From Paragorgia papillata (Eukaryota; Cnidaria; Anthozoa; Scleralcyonacea; Coralliidae): a stretch of DNA of 64,000 nt. Made by a program: the position numbers and the translations under genes. The stretch spans positions 1,265,501 through 1,329,500 of the forward strand of contig JAWNZC010000105.1 of NCBI GenBank assembly GCA_035771165.1. Direction: 5' to 3'. The notes beneath the pieces are model-generated. The model did not search any database. It worked only from the letters and a program-made list of their open reading frames with translations, and was not told the origin of the DNA. This document shows positions 24,643 to 34,934 of the stretch, piece after piece; position 1 is the stretch's first letter, and every line of letters starts with the position of its first letter.

Positions 24643-27600
24643 TGATAAAGTGAAACTTTTTCAGTTGCCTGATGATCGCTTAACGCGTGAAACTCGGAGT
24701 AGCAACGTTCATTTTATTAAATAATAAATATATAGTTATGTAGAATCGCGCTGAGACTGAGATGGTATAGCTTCTCAGACAAATCAGTGAAATTTTAGGG
24801 AAAACTTGTCTTAATTTATGGGCACAGTATTACCACATTTCACAACAACGTCTCGGTAACTGATTGCCATTATGTTTTCCTCCTGAATTATTAATGATTT
24901 GAGAAGTATGAATCAACAATTTTTTGAATTGGCATACAAATGAGGTGAGAAAGGCTTATTGGGTGCAAACGAAAGAATGTTGATATTGGTGGCCATTTTG
25001 AAAAAGATCTATGGACTCGCTCACCTGATCGGTGGCAACCATTGAAGTGGTGAAACAATACGAAATGTTCGAGTAAGAATAGCGCTAAATTCCCATAGGA
25101 CAAAAATGGTACACCAATATAACCATAGATAATGAGGCGAACTGGAGGAAACTTAAAACGATGTTACGAAACCGGAAACGATGTCTGCACAACTTGCACT
25201 ACTGAACTTAAAGGGCATATGACTCGAAAATTAAGTTTGTCTTATTGAAAAGAACATTTAAAATGATAAAATAACATCTTTTGCAGTTTTTGGTTTCCTT
25301 GCTTCGTTTTTGAGATATTCCAGCTTGTTTGATATGCAAATGACACAACTTTTTACGTCACATGTGCATAATGAGTTATCAGAAAAGGTTACATATCTCT
25401 GCTATTATGAAAACATGGGCTTCAGTCAAAGGACAACACCAAACATGTAGAATTCCAAGTGATTTCGTTTCACAACAACAAAGATATGTAACCTTCTCTC
25501 GGTAACTCATAATGCTCATTATGCACGTGTGACGTAAAAAGTTGTGCATTTGCATATCAAACAAACTGGAATATCTCAAAAACGAAGCAAGGAAACCAAA
25601 AACTGCAAAAGATGTTATTTTATCATTTTAAATGTTCTTTTCAATAAGCCAAACTTAATTTTCGAGTCATATGCCCTTTAAGTGATATTATCTTAAGTGA
25701 TATCATCACACTATTGTTTAATTTCAGCAATAGCTGAACCACCATGGTGGGACCACCATTAGCCGCTTATAAGTGTACAATTACCATAGCACGTTGTGCA
25801 AACATCGTTTCCGCGGGTTTCGTAACATCGTTTTGAGTTTCCTATCCAGTTCCCCTTCCATTATCTATGATATAACTGCATTATATTGTTTGGCCGCGCC
25901 GTGACGTCAAATGACAACGATCAATTATATTTTCTATTTTTCTATAATGTCATGGCGACGTCATCGTATGACGTCATCAAACGATAGAACTTCGCCCACA
26001 TAATACGCCATGGTTTGTCCAGGGACGCCGGAACTGGCGGGCAGAAAGAGGGGCAGTCGCCCCCCCCCTTTTGCTGGGAGGGCCAAAGGGGACTGAAGTG
26101 CCCTTTAAATTTCAATAAAAAAACTTGTTAACTACTTTCAATGACGTGTTTTTATCGCATACTTAAACGTACATGAAGGTCAAATATATTTTCTAAAACC
26201 TATATTAAAGCATTTAACTATGATAATACAAAGCAACTTCTAGGTCGATGGAAGATTGGATTGCCCTTTGGCAACTGCTTGCCCCCCCCCCCCCCCGCCC
26301 TTTTTTGATCCGGCATTCCTAGAGCAGTATTCATGTTGATTCTAAATTTCGCATATTAACATCCGTAAATCAAATTAATTAATCAGGTTTCAAAATGTAA
26401 AATCCAGCTTGAGCTGTATTTAATATTATTCATTTGGGCGTATTTAGTAGAATTGTGGCTATACGTGATCATAAGATAGCTATAGTGGACGGGTGTTCTT
26501 AGTATAAAGCATTTGCCATGCTTATATGTTGGATTAAATACGGATTCTGTGAAAGCTTGTGTAACAAATTTGAATTGTACCAGACATTTCAGCAACTCAA
26601 ATGCAGATTAAATTAGTGGTTCCCGTTTCAACGGCTCATGAACAACTGTGATACATCAATTGTCAAATGCTTTGTGAAATGCGATTTGTGAAACGGAACG
26701 GCCTATAGGTGCAGGCAGGGTGCATGTATGTACTGAAAGAGATCCCATCAAATCGCATACATACTATAACTGCTTCCGACGTTTGCCATTACTTAAAATT
26801 TAAGTCGGTCGTTCTATACTTCTATATAAATTGGCTCCATTTTCCGTGTTTCCATAAAGTTATAGAAACACAAGTGGAAGTTTGGGAAAACAAGAAATTG
26901 CAGTGAGATTATTTTAAATTATAATGGTTAACCCATTCATGGATGGCGTTCCAAGACGCCCAAAAAACACAAATGTAAGGCATTGCAAAAGTATAATAAA
27001 ATTTATTAAGGTTCTAACGTTTCCGGTTGCTTCGCGCAACATCGATATAGGTGTCAATAATTACGATATATACATATAAGTTATTTACATATTGGCGTTT
27101 GCCGAACGTTAGAACCTTAATAAATTTTATTATACTTTTTTATTATATGACACGAATTACTTCCGGTAAAATCACGCGCTGTGATTGGTTGCTGACGGGG
27201 CGAGATTTCTCCGTAATGCCCGCGAGCATTATGAAAATTGTTAATGCCCTAAAATTGGAAACAAACAAAAAATCTTAATAACAAACTTTTATTGCCGAAA
27301 AACGGCGAAAATAGACGACGATGAACATTATAAAAGTAAATTCTAGTGTGTTTTGACGAAGTTAAAGGGCATATGACTCGAAAATTAAGTTTGTCTTATT
27401 GAAAAGAACATTTAAAATGATAAAATAACATCTTTTGCAGTTTTTGGTTTCCTCGCTTCGTTTTTGAGATATTCCAGTTTGTTTAATATGCAAATGACAC
27501 AACTTTTTACGTCACACGTGCATAATGAGTATTATTATATGGAGAAGAGTATTTTACTAGCAACACTCGTAGAATCCATATTTCCGAGTGGCGTATTTCT

Positions 27601-30082
27601 CGTATGTAACGCTCGCGAGTGACATATCGACAAGTCACAATTTACGTCTTTTGTCGCAAGTTTCGAATCAAGTAACTACGAGCCAGTAACTTCTATTAAT
27701 TCATTTTTTTCACGTAAAATGACGTATTCGAAGAAGTTGTATTTTTCATTTGTATTGTCTAAAAGTTTTACGTCAAGCAGTTCAGTAGTTTTTGCATTAA
27801 ATCCAGTTTATCAACATCACTTCCACGCATAATTTCATTGTCCATATAATAAATAGAACATTACACGGTTGCTCGAAGATATGGATTTTATATTCTCGTG
27901 GCAAGAGCAATATCTCACGAGTTCGCTGCGCTCACTCGTGAGATATTGTCCTTGCCACTCGAACATAAAATCCATATCTTCTCGCCACCGTGTAATATCC
28001 CCTTTTTATGAGTTAACCGAGAGAAGGTTACATATCTTTGCTATTGTGAAACGAAATCACTTGGAATTCTACATGTTTGGCGTTGTGGGTAGAAACACGC
28101 ACATGCTTCCTTTCAGTTAAGCCCATGTTTTCATAAGAGCAAAGATATGTAACCTTTTCTGATAACTCATTATGCACATGTGACGTAAAAAGTTGTGCCA
28201 CTAGTTTGCATATCAAACAAGCTGGAATATCTCAACTAACGAAGCAAGGAAACCAAAAACTGCAAAAGATGTTATTTTATCATTTTAAATGTTCTTTTCA
28301 ATAAGACAAACTTAATTTTCGAGTCATATGCCCTTTAGCTTCGTCAAAACACCGTTTCTTTCTCGTCTGGATACTAGAATTTACTTTTATAAAACGAGTA
28401 AAATCGTTTGATGTTAGACAGAGTGAAAAAGATAAAGTGAGTGTCGTATTGATCTTTCTAGGTTTTCCATAGAGTTATATAGAAACACGGCTTTTAACCA
28501 ATCACCGCTTGCGTTTTCGAAATGTTATTTTATAAATGTATATCCGTTACTTCCAATTTATATAATAACCTGCGGTTCTATTACCTGCATGTTAAAACCA
28601 GAGTCAATCATCGCATTCTCTGACTAAGCTATGTTCCTCGCGTACCTCTGTCTACATAGAATTTCTGTTTTCATGCATGATTCAGCACATTAATACATCT
28701 TTATAGTAACTAATGCATGCTTGCTTTTGAAGCCGCCGTTGTAAATGATCGCGTGATGCCGAGCCCCTGCAGTACAGATATACAGAATATGGTATAATTA
28801 TTTAAACACCTGTGAAAAAGATTAATCTAAAAAATTTAATATAAAAACATTCCCGTAACATTTGTTCGGGAAAAATCCAATTTACTCACACATGTCCTTG
28901 GCGATAGCGTAGGCCACGACACCATCCTCCCAAAGGAACCTGCGGTCGGAGAGCGTGTCTCGTCGCGACCGAGCCGTCGAGATTCCCGTAAGTATCTCGA
29001 ATCGTTTGTTGTAAACAATATCGCCTTCTGTGAGTGCTGCGTATAGGAAATGAAGAAATTCAAAGATGGTTAAATGGAATGACTAATTGACTGACTGAGT
29101 GATGGTCTTCTACTGACTCACTTCCTAAACAAAAACAAAACTGCTTTCAAAATCAACAACGGTTTGGTGTGTATCAGATGAAGCAATAGGTCGCTTGTAA
29201 TGAGTCATCAGTCTTATTACGGCTATAGCAAGCTATCAATGATGTTTAGTTGATCAAGTTGATACACACCAGATTTGACACACTTCAAACATTATAGATC
29301 TATTAACCGCGCTTGGAAGCTAAAAGACCGCAAACTGCTTGGATATCTCTCGACTCTCGTTCTTATGATTTTTTCCCTACAGACTATATAGAAGTCTGTT
29401 TGGTCGGAGTGGTACATTTTGCTGTCCGTGATTGCTTGGAATTTTGGTGAGTCGTCTTAATTGAACTTTTAACATCGAAAAGCTTTCGTATGAAATAATG
29501 AAATTACGGAGTATAATAACACAGGTTATCACATTTGCAATCTCTTGACATCGCACCAATGCCGACTTGACATATCGATGTCCGTCCTCCTCCTCTCCTT
29601 CAAAACACATCAACTTCATAATTTCAAATAATACTCCAAAGAAAAGAACACAGTCACGTTGGTTGACAGTCAAATTGTGTTTCGCCGACTCAAATATGAC
29701 GCTTATTAATAGAGAGCTTTTACCCAATCAAATACTCAATGGGGACTAATAATTGAACGAATTTATCGTGTCGAATGATGTGTGGTGGGTGACGTTTGGT
29801 CCTACCTTACAATCAGCGCGTATTCAACGCATGCAAGAAGTGAGTTACAAAAAGCACATGTTCAATTGAGCTGCGGAAAGTGACTGAGGTATATGTATTA
29901 TGTAATGTGACGTATATCTCCTCTCGATTAGGCGAAAATTGACGCTCGAGATATTGGGCTAATAAGTGTTTTCCCGTAAATGAGAATAATAATTAAAGGG
30001 ATATAAACTTACTTGTCTTGAGAGAAATTGCGTTTGCTTCGCCCACGGACAGCAACAGTAGCGAAAGAAAAATAGAAGTCAT
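16611..30082 (-). CDS. Secreted astacin metalloprotease with C-terminal ShKT domain
   Basis: Zinc endopeptidase of the astacin (M12A) family, exported by a signal peptide. Minus-strand exons: 30013-30082 (signal peptide, ATG at 30080-30082), 28890-29036 (propeptide and start of mature enzyme), 21216-21336, 19309-19484 (zinc site), 17097-17326 (Met-turn) and 16611-16752 (ShKT). Every junction is GT-AG and all phases agree. Visible motifs are an EGD propeptide switch, an RSRR processing site, HEILHALGFFHEHSR (HExxHxxGxxH zinc motif), SIMHY (Met-turn) and a six-cysteine ShKT module. Astacin plus ShKT is a known cnidarian combination (Hydra HMP1, nematocyst-expressed astacins), so roles in development, digestion or venom are possible and not resolved here. 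The 3' end is uncertain: the last exon may read on to a stop at 16565, or splice onward. Intron 2 (7.5 kb) is loaded with mobile DNA. Confidence 0.9.
17097..17326 (-). CDS. Astacin gene exon 5: Met-turn and C-subdomain
   Basis: Acceptor gctcttttctag, donor ACAAAAG|GTATTT. Encodes FVSYKHGPIDTLDEPYDYQS and IMHYDNKAFS, then a lysine-rich end of the catalytic domain. The Met-turn SIMHY with its zinc-site tyrosine is intact. Confidence 0.92.
18215..18500. mobile_element. Foldback made of three ~90 bp palindromic units
   Basis: Outer ends tatttcataaacgagt and its complement enclose three tandem units. Each unit pairs internally (gaaaatcacgagg with ttttcattgttctcgag and variants). It lies in astacin intron 4. 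Non-coding. Confidence 0.8.
19309..19484 (-). CDS. Astacin gene exon 4: zinc-binding site
   Basis: Acceptor ttttaatacag, donor AAAAAAG|GTATTA. Carries CFSSIGRVGGRQ and then HEILHALGFFHEHSR, the complete astacin zinc-ligand signature, followed by SDRDKYI. All three zinc histidines and the catalytic glutamate are present. Confidence 0.95.
19541..19690. mobile_element. Small MITE next to astacin exon 4
   Basis: Inverted ends share acaattattggatgagac, and the centre is rich in gctgat and tctgacg motifs. It lies 57 bp upstream, in the transcript sense, of the zinc-site exon acceptor. A related fragment lies at about 51675-51790. Confidence 0.75.
19761..20323. mobile_element. Foldback MITE (TAAAGTGC family) with nested MITE
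   Basis: Arms share ttcgtttccttgcttt, gagatat and gcttgttt with the copy at 5531-6020. The left arm is interrupted by a smaller element at 19904-20023. It lies in astacin intron 3. Confidence 0.75.
19904..20023. mobile_element. Nested MITE with ~40 bp TIRs
   Basis: Ends ggcccgttccaaacgccgct and the near-exact complement, flanked by TAA on the left and TTA on the right. A three-base flank fits PIF/Harbinger-type insertion, but the family is inferred. Confidence 0.75.
21216..21336 (-). CDS. Astacin gene exon 3
   Basis: Acceptor gtttctctag, donor AAAAGG|GTAAGG. Encodes an amphipathic helix (VIRRAFREITKRTCIRF) and the following strand (DYILFVNG), matching the N-terminal astacin subdomain with its conserved TC-RF. 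121 nt, phase-compatible with both neighbours. Confidence 0.9.
21398..21662. mobile_element. MITE with GGTCTGGAAACTC ends
   Basis: Terminal inverted repeat atatggtctggaaactc. The centre has an inverted gtgcacggtcac block. Related pieces lie at about 13567-13760, 20930-21160 and 41157-41355. It starts 62 bp upstream of astacin exon 3. Confidence 0.75.
22003..23460. mobile_element. Inverted pair of Penelope-like element fragments
   Basis: The minus-strand fragment (about 22155-22550) and plus-strand fragment (about 22573-23018) both encode the linker after the reverse transcriptase of Penelope-like elements. Recognisable parts are KVIWFNP, PTGHKLKK, SYSCMPNVKQTIDGHN and a CNCRKKDKCPLKGECL cysteine motif. 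Both are flanked by the same terminal sequence (22003-22138 and 23341-23460), so the whole is an inverted repeat. The right arm also carries a 326 bp piece of another element (23015-23340). Reading frames are broken. It lies in astacin intron 2. Confidence 0.85.
23015..23340. mobile_element. Fragment of the GGCGGCGG-ended element
   Basis: Nearly identical to 38822-39150, the right part of the complete insertion at 38549-39154, ending cttccgccgccaatg. The left half of the element is missing here. Confidence 0.85.
23925..24045. repeat. (TTCCC/CATTCC)n low-complexity tract
   Basis: Degenerate C/T-rich hexamer repeats of the type cccattccc abut the start of the Penelope endonuclease fragment. 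Confidence 0.85.
24048..24302 (+). pseudogene. Penelope-like element GIY-YIG endonuclease fragment
   Basis: The frame encodes GLTATEFKTRWKNSKTSFTH, LSKYIWQLKD, then IEWKIV and KRCNLCTAEKHLII. This is the order of the GIY-YIG endonuclease and CNLC cysteine motif of Penelope-like elements. TAA ends this frame at 24300-24302, but the family continuation (NKRNELISTCR) reads on in another frame just downstream, so there is a frameshift. The upstream half with GIY and the reverse transcriptase is missing. Confidence 0.88.
24461..24536 (+). ncRNA. Type I hammerhead ribozyme motif 1
   Basis: Core CTGATGA at 24476-24482, a perfectly paired 10 bp stem II with a 5 nt loop (24483-24507), GAAA at 24508-24511, and a 3 bp stem III (ACA/TGT) with 4 nt loop. 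The predicted cleavage position is after A24521. Stem I pairs 24461-24475 with 24522-24536 in two blocks (4 bp and 9 bp) around two A-A mismatches. Short stem III is typical of hammerheads in Penelope-like elements and retrozymes. It lies 159 bp past the Penelope endonuclease fragment on the same strand. Confidence 0.85.
24611..24642. repeat. (AT)n microsatellite between the two hammerhead motifs
   Basis: Pure AT repeat of about 32 bp. Confidence 0.9.
24664..24706 (+). ncRNA. Type I hammerhead ribozyme motif 2
   Basis: GTTGC, then CTGATGA (24669-24675), a short stem II (CGC/GCG plus a U-U next to the core), GAAA (24689-24692), stem III ACT/AGT with loop CGG, A24701, then GCAAC, which pairs perfectly with GTTGC. 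All invariant core positions are present. It is a minimal fold in the same orientation as motif 1. Confidence 0.8.
25208..25681. mobile_element. Foldback MITE, TTAAAGGGCATATGACTCG subfamily
   Basis: Arms of about 235 bp with ends ttaaagggcatatgactcg and the exact complement. Shares gatatgcaaatg and tttccttgcttcg with the TAAAGTGC family. It lies in astacin intron 2. Confidence 0.88.
26035..26325. repeat. C-rich element remnant
   Basis: Two poly-C runs (about 26061-26068 and 26282-26296) lie inside roughly inverted ends (gccgga...tccggc). Possibly a decayed MITE; the pairing is weak. Confidence 0.35.
27362..28337. mobile_element. Foldback MITE copy 2 with nested insertion, inside another palindrome
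   Basis: Same ends as 25208-25681. The loop side is interrupted at 27531-28007 by an element flanked by ATGAGT on both sides. Outside the MITE, gtaaattctag and gttttgacgaag pair with cttcgtcaaaac and ctagaatttac, so the MITE itself sits in the centre of an older inverted repeat (about 27337-28390). Confidence 0.85.
27531..28007. mobile_element. Insertion in MITE with ATGAGT target duplication
   Basis: Direct repeats ATGAGT at 27525-27530 and 28008-28013 bound the insert. The insert contains its own hairpin (about 27868-27984) built on gatatggattttatattctcg and caatatctcacgag. No coding potential. Confidence 0.75.
28890..29036 (-). CDS. Astacin gene exon 2: propeptide and mature N-terminus
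   Basis: Acceptor tatacgcag, donor ACATGT|GTGAGT. It carries LTEGDIVYNKRFEI (propeptide switch region), RSRR and then FLWEDGVVAYAIAKDM, the usual start of an astacin catalytic domain. Confidence 0.9.
30013..30082 (-). CDS. Astacin gene exon 1: signal peptide
   Basis: Encodes a start Met followed by a hydrophobic core (SIFLSLLLLSV) and a small-residue cleavage region (GEANA). Donor CAA|GTAAGT. It ends after one base of a codon, which matches exon 28890-29036. A longer upstream frame exists, but this Met gives a standard secretory start. Confidence 0.85.
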
Positions 30083-33000
30083 GTTCTCTCGAGTTCTATT
30101 TCCTTTGACAAACACAGTTGTTCTGTGGACCGTCGACGCAAATCTTAATCTTAAATAGCGCAAAGCTCTAATCACAGCGGCGGGTCTGGGTCTGTTATGG
30201 ACAACTCGATGAAAGATGTGCGCGTGTTATTCTATATCAACTGCTTCCGACAGCTTGTCCACCACGAATAACGAGGAGTGAAAAAACGCGATGTGTATGG
30301 CAGTTCGCGTAGGCAATCAAAATACACATCTGCCTTTTTGCGCAAAATCATTCGTATCGTTTCGAAAATACGCCGTTTCGCCGCGTATTTCCGTAATCCT
30401 AGACATATTTCGCTGAACAAAAAAGGAGAAAGGGAGAGAGATGCGGGTCTTTACAAAGTAAACAGTGTAATGTATATTTTATGGGTCGGAATTGAGCATT
30501 GAACAGCTTCTTTTTAGCGCTTGAATTTCCTTGACGCAGCAGTAAGCAGAAAATCAGAGACGGCAAGGTTTTTTTGTGCTAATGTGTTTAATCTATTTAG
30601 CGTTCATCTTCTTTGCTCAAACAAATTTTAAGTGCTCGGTAAACTTGCCTGTTAATTGCACCCCCAGGGAGTCGTTTGGATCAGCTGCGTGCTCTCGCAA
30701 GAACTCTTTAGGTATTAACTGCCTTGTCCTGTACCGTAATCTGTTCTCCTGAGTCTCTTGCGAACTAAGCCGTTGTCTAAACAAGGTGTGCGTATGCGCT
30801 TCAGTCTTGTAGAACACCACTAATTATCATATTCACTTGCACGCCTTCGAGGTGCCACACTGACATGCAACAAAGTGACTGGTGTTTACCTTACTAAATG
30901 GCCGAAACAAAGACTTGACCTTGTTCATACATAATCAATTGCTGACCTTTCGAGCCAAAGACCTTCGTCGGAGAAAGTATTTACTCTGATAAAACGCGTT
31001 GTCTCGAAACATCAGTTATTAGTGAAAGGCCTTGTCCACTCGTACGTCAACGCTCTTATAGTCAACAATTTACTGCTCAATGACACTCAGACAATAATTA
31101 AGTTTAGGAATCCGGCTACATATCTAACATCATAATGTGTTTTGTTAAACATTCTTGTAACCCAGTATATACGCAATACATGCATACAAGGTTACATTCA
31201 TACGTCAGATACGTGCATGTCAACTGTCCCGATTTGAGTGCGGGAATCTCCTGCGTTTGGGAGACTTCAGTCTTGAATATATTATTTTTATATTGCTTAT
31301 ATTATTTCGGTCCGTATCCTACCAAATCCTGCTTTCTGATTGAACTTGAAACAGTTTCCGGCTTTGATTACCGTGTAAATATAGCTGATTCGGCATTTTT
31401 GTATCATATACCATTCATAATTATTTATGTAAAATTTCAATTCTTAGTGCCTTTCAGTTTGTTTCTCCGGCAATACCCAAGTGCAGAAGTTTTGAGTAGG
31501 GAACTAAAACAAAAATTGTTCTGAACGCTGTTTACTCAAAATACGTGCATAGAAAAACTTTTCATCTTAAACGTATATATAAGACGTTTTAAAGAATCGT
31601 CCACCCATATAAGAACCACCGGTTGAAATTTGAAGTTCAGTTGTGCCCTACCGACTAAGTATAAGTTTTTAGCTCACCAGGCAGTAATTAATCAAAACAG
31701 CAATGACTTCAAAAGGGCTCTCAGAAGAGACTGTATATCCCCTTCAGGTCTGGCTCAAAACGCAGGTTGCAGCAGGTGGTCTCACCAATTTTCAAATTAA
31801 TTATAAGTAATAACATGATTTGAGGGAAATTAGCGATTAAATTTACCGCAGCCGAGGGAAGGTTTGTGGCCCGAAGACTTTTACAAATCTTCCCGGGGCA
31901 AAGGGGAAATTTAATCGCTAATTTCCCGAAAGGTCATGTTATCACTTTGTAATAATACTATGATCGCCGAGGAAAACTTTGAGAATCTTACCGACAGGAA
32001 ATTTACACGGTTCATGATTTTCTATCTGTGCATGTTGATGAGGGAAAATATATGCAAGTGGAATTTAGAAGAAGACAAAGGATTTCTTTGTCTTCTAATT
32101 TTCCCTCATCAACATGCACGGGAAAATTAGAAGACAAAGGAAAAATTTCGCTCTTGCATGAGCAATGAGGGAAATACGAGGTTTACATTCCCTCGGAGAA
32201 CAAAATAATCCGAGGCGATCATGGTATTATTACATGGCATTATACCACAAATAATAATACCATGATATATCATTTGAAAATTGTCTTTACCTCTGCTATT
32301 CAAATTTTGGGTTTTCGGGTCTTGTCGAGCGACCCATTTTGCAAATTATGCTAATTATTATTAAAAATATTATAATCTATAACAAAATGTTAACTTTGTA
32401 TAAGTAAAATGAAAAGCAACATTTCACAAATTTAAATTGAATAAATTAAAGCAATACAATAAAATGGTTGTAAAAAGGGATCTCTCAGGATTATTTTAAA
32501 CCTAAGGGGGGTAAATTTGTTCAAAAACTCGAAGAATTATAAAAAATCAAAGTCATAGGTCTTTATCGACCAAATTTGACCGGATCGAATCGGAGAGAGA
32601 TACATCTCCGCCAGCGGGTTATTATTAGCTAGAGATGTTAAAAATACGAGCCATCCCGCCAATCAGGCTAGCTCACGAGACCTACATATGAATTGTGAGA
32701 AAATCGAACGAAAAGTTTATATAAATCAGCAGGATTTTGTCATGATAAGATATACAACTACTGATTAAACATTCATATATTTTTTTTATATATGAATGAT
32801 TAATGATGATATTACAACTGGAATTATACACATGCTTTGGTGACCAAAATCAATGTGCCACTTGCCCACTTACAACTTTTTCAACTTTCTAGTAATGTTT
32901 TTAGAATCCAAGTTCCTGTTCATATTTTATTCGAATTCTTATATTTCAAAGTATATGGAAACATGCAACAAAAATTTTGATTTTTAGTCTGATATTGCAG

Positions 33001-33144
33001 TACAGTCTATTTTTAGTGTAATTTTTTTGTGATTATATTTGCATGCAAACACATAACAGGAGTGAGTGAAACCAGTTCAAGCGCCTTGTTCTCTTTCAAA
33101 AAGGCCCCCGCGGCCCGTACGCCTATGAATGTAGGTTCTTAAAA

Positions 33145-34092
33145 TAAAGTGCTTATCAAACGAAAATCAAGTATATGTTTTATTTTAAAGAACACTTAAG
33201 GTCTTCGTTAAGGTTTGCAAGGTCATTTCGGTAAAACGCTCTCAGAATTCGTCAGAATTTATGCCACAAAAATAAAATAGATATCGTTAGAAAGCTATTA
33301 ATTTGTAGCCATACAACGTTGTATTTGATTTTGCGATAAACACAAACCAATAATAGTTGCGAATTTTTCAAGTAAAACCAGAGGGCTTCACTCGGGCGAC
33401 TTAAGAACAAAGCGTGTCATTTTGTTCAAAAACAATTTCGCAGTTCGATGCCGAGATAAATTTCCAGCAAAACGGTGTCTTTTTATTTATTGCTGAGTTT
33501 CGATTTTATGACATTCTGTCCGAATGTTGGTCGAAAAACAGCATTTTCAACTTTGGTCGTCAATAAAATCAGTGAAACTCGACATATCAAAAATAAAACG
33601 GTTTTTACTTGAGTCACCCCGAGTGATCGAAGCCCTCGGGTTTTAATTTAAAAATTCACGACTATTATTGGTTTGTGTTATCGCAAAATCAAAGACAACA
33701 TTGTATTCTAAAAATTAATAGCTTTCTAACGATATATATTTTATTTTGTGGCATAAATTCTGACGAATTGACAGCACTTTACCGAAATGCCGACCTTGCA
33801 AACCTTAACGAATAGGTTATCATCTTTGATATATTATCAAACATAACCACTTGAATATTATCTACAAGTTTGGTGTTGTGGGAGAAACACATGATAATAG
33901 CAATGATATATATGACCTTCTCCGATGTTTAATTTGCATATGTTTAATTAGCAAGATGTTTAATTTGCATATCAAACAAAGTGAAATATCCCAAAAACGA
34001 AGCAAGGAAACAAAAAACTTGCAAAAAGTGTTACTTTGTCATTTTAAGTGGGTTTTTTTTTTAAATAAGACAGATTTTTAGTAGGCACTTTA
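33145..34092. mobile_element. Foldback MITE (TAAAGTGC family) with nested foldback
   Basis: Left end taaagtgcttatcaaacg and right end ggcacttta match the family. Most of the left arm is displaced by a second foldback at 33204-33812. Confidence 0.75.
33204..33812. mobile_element. Nested foldback element
   Basis: Ends ttcgttaaggtttgcaaggtc and the complement. Arms of about 250 bp with few mismatches include aataatagt...attggtttgtgtt and the inverted copy. Non-coding. Confidence 0.85.
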
Positions 34093-34934
34093 TCGGTGGG
34101 TGTCAGCTACTGTAAAATAATTGCTGCATGCCGAGCGGCAGCGAGGCAGCACACTATTCTTGACGTTCGTTTGGGGTGCTCTATGTCCTTACTCGTGCCC
34201 AGTCCATTTGCCGAGCTATGTATTTATAGATGTTCGCGTATTGCGCAATCCGTAGTACGGTATTAAGTACAAAGGTTCAACTGATTCAAGCAGTTTTAAT
34301 ACCTTCTTCCTCGAAGGAAAATTCACGGTAAGAACGATACATCATGTCTTTATTTGCTTACGGAAGTGTTTATCAAGGCATCATTGATTCAGTGGTCTTT
34401 CATGAGTTCATGCATGTTCGAGTGAACTTGTGTCTTGACAACAGTTGTACAGTGTCTTAATATTGCAAGGAGACAATATGTACACGAATGCTTTTGAGAA
34501 TGATATCATTCCGCGTAAGGAATGTCTCTTGCTTAACCATTTGATTCGATTTAACTTGATTTTAAGCTACAAGCTTGTGGGGTCGTGCCATTTTATACGC
34601 ACTGTTGTTCTAGGCGTCGGTTCTACACTGTCGTCTTAGAACATATTTTACTTGTACAAATTCTGCAAAATAATCTGATGGACTCAATAGTGCACATTGC
34701 TGTACATTTTTTTTTCTATATTTGTCATTTTGTCATAACATAACTACACAAGACAACTTGGTGGAATTGCATTGACAACCGTTTGCCACAGCAAGAGGCA
34801 TGGTTATTTACTATTTGTATACTATAATAGTGTATTGTGTATATCTGTCAAAATCCTTGCTAATCGTGTCAAAAGATAAGTTGATAACTTATAATTAAAA
34901 AAATATATATATATTTGTGTAAAGAATCTGTCTA

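Larger units (their letters stand above)
30083..34271. other. Region upstream of the astacin gene
   Basis: No gene was recognised. The stretch next to 30083 would hold the astacin promoter; no TATA box can be assigned with confidence. Nested palindromes lie at about 31803-32230 (aaattagcgattaaattt; ttccctcatcaacatgcac), and a foldback complex occupies 33145-34092. The ORF at 31135-31524 has no recognisable domain. Confidence 0.5.

Noticed and set aside
29377..29727. 116-codon minus-strand ORF upstream of astacin exon 2
   Set aside because: Lies inside the first astacin intron, has no recognisable domain and no splice signals tying it to the gene.
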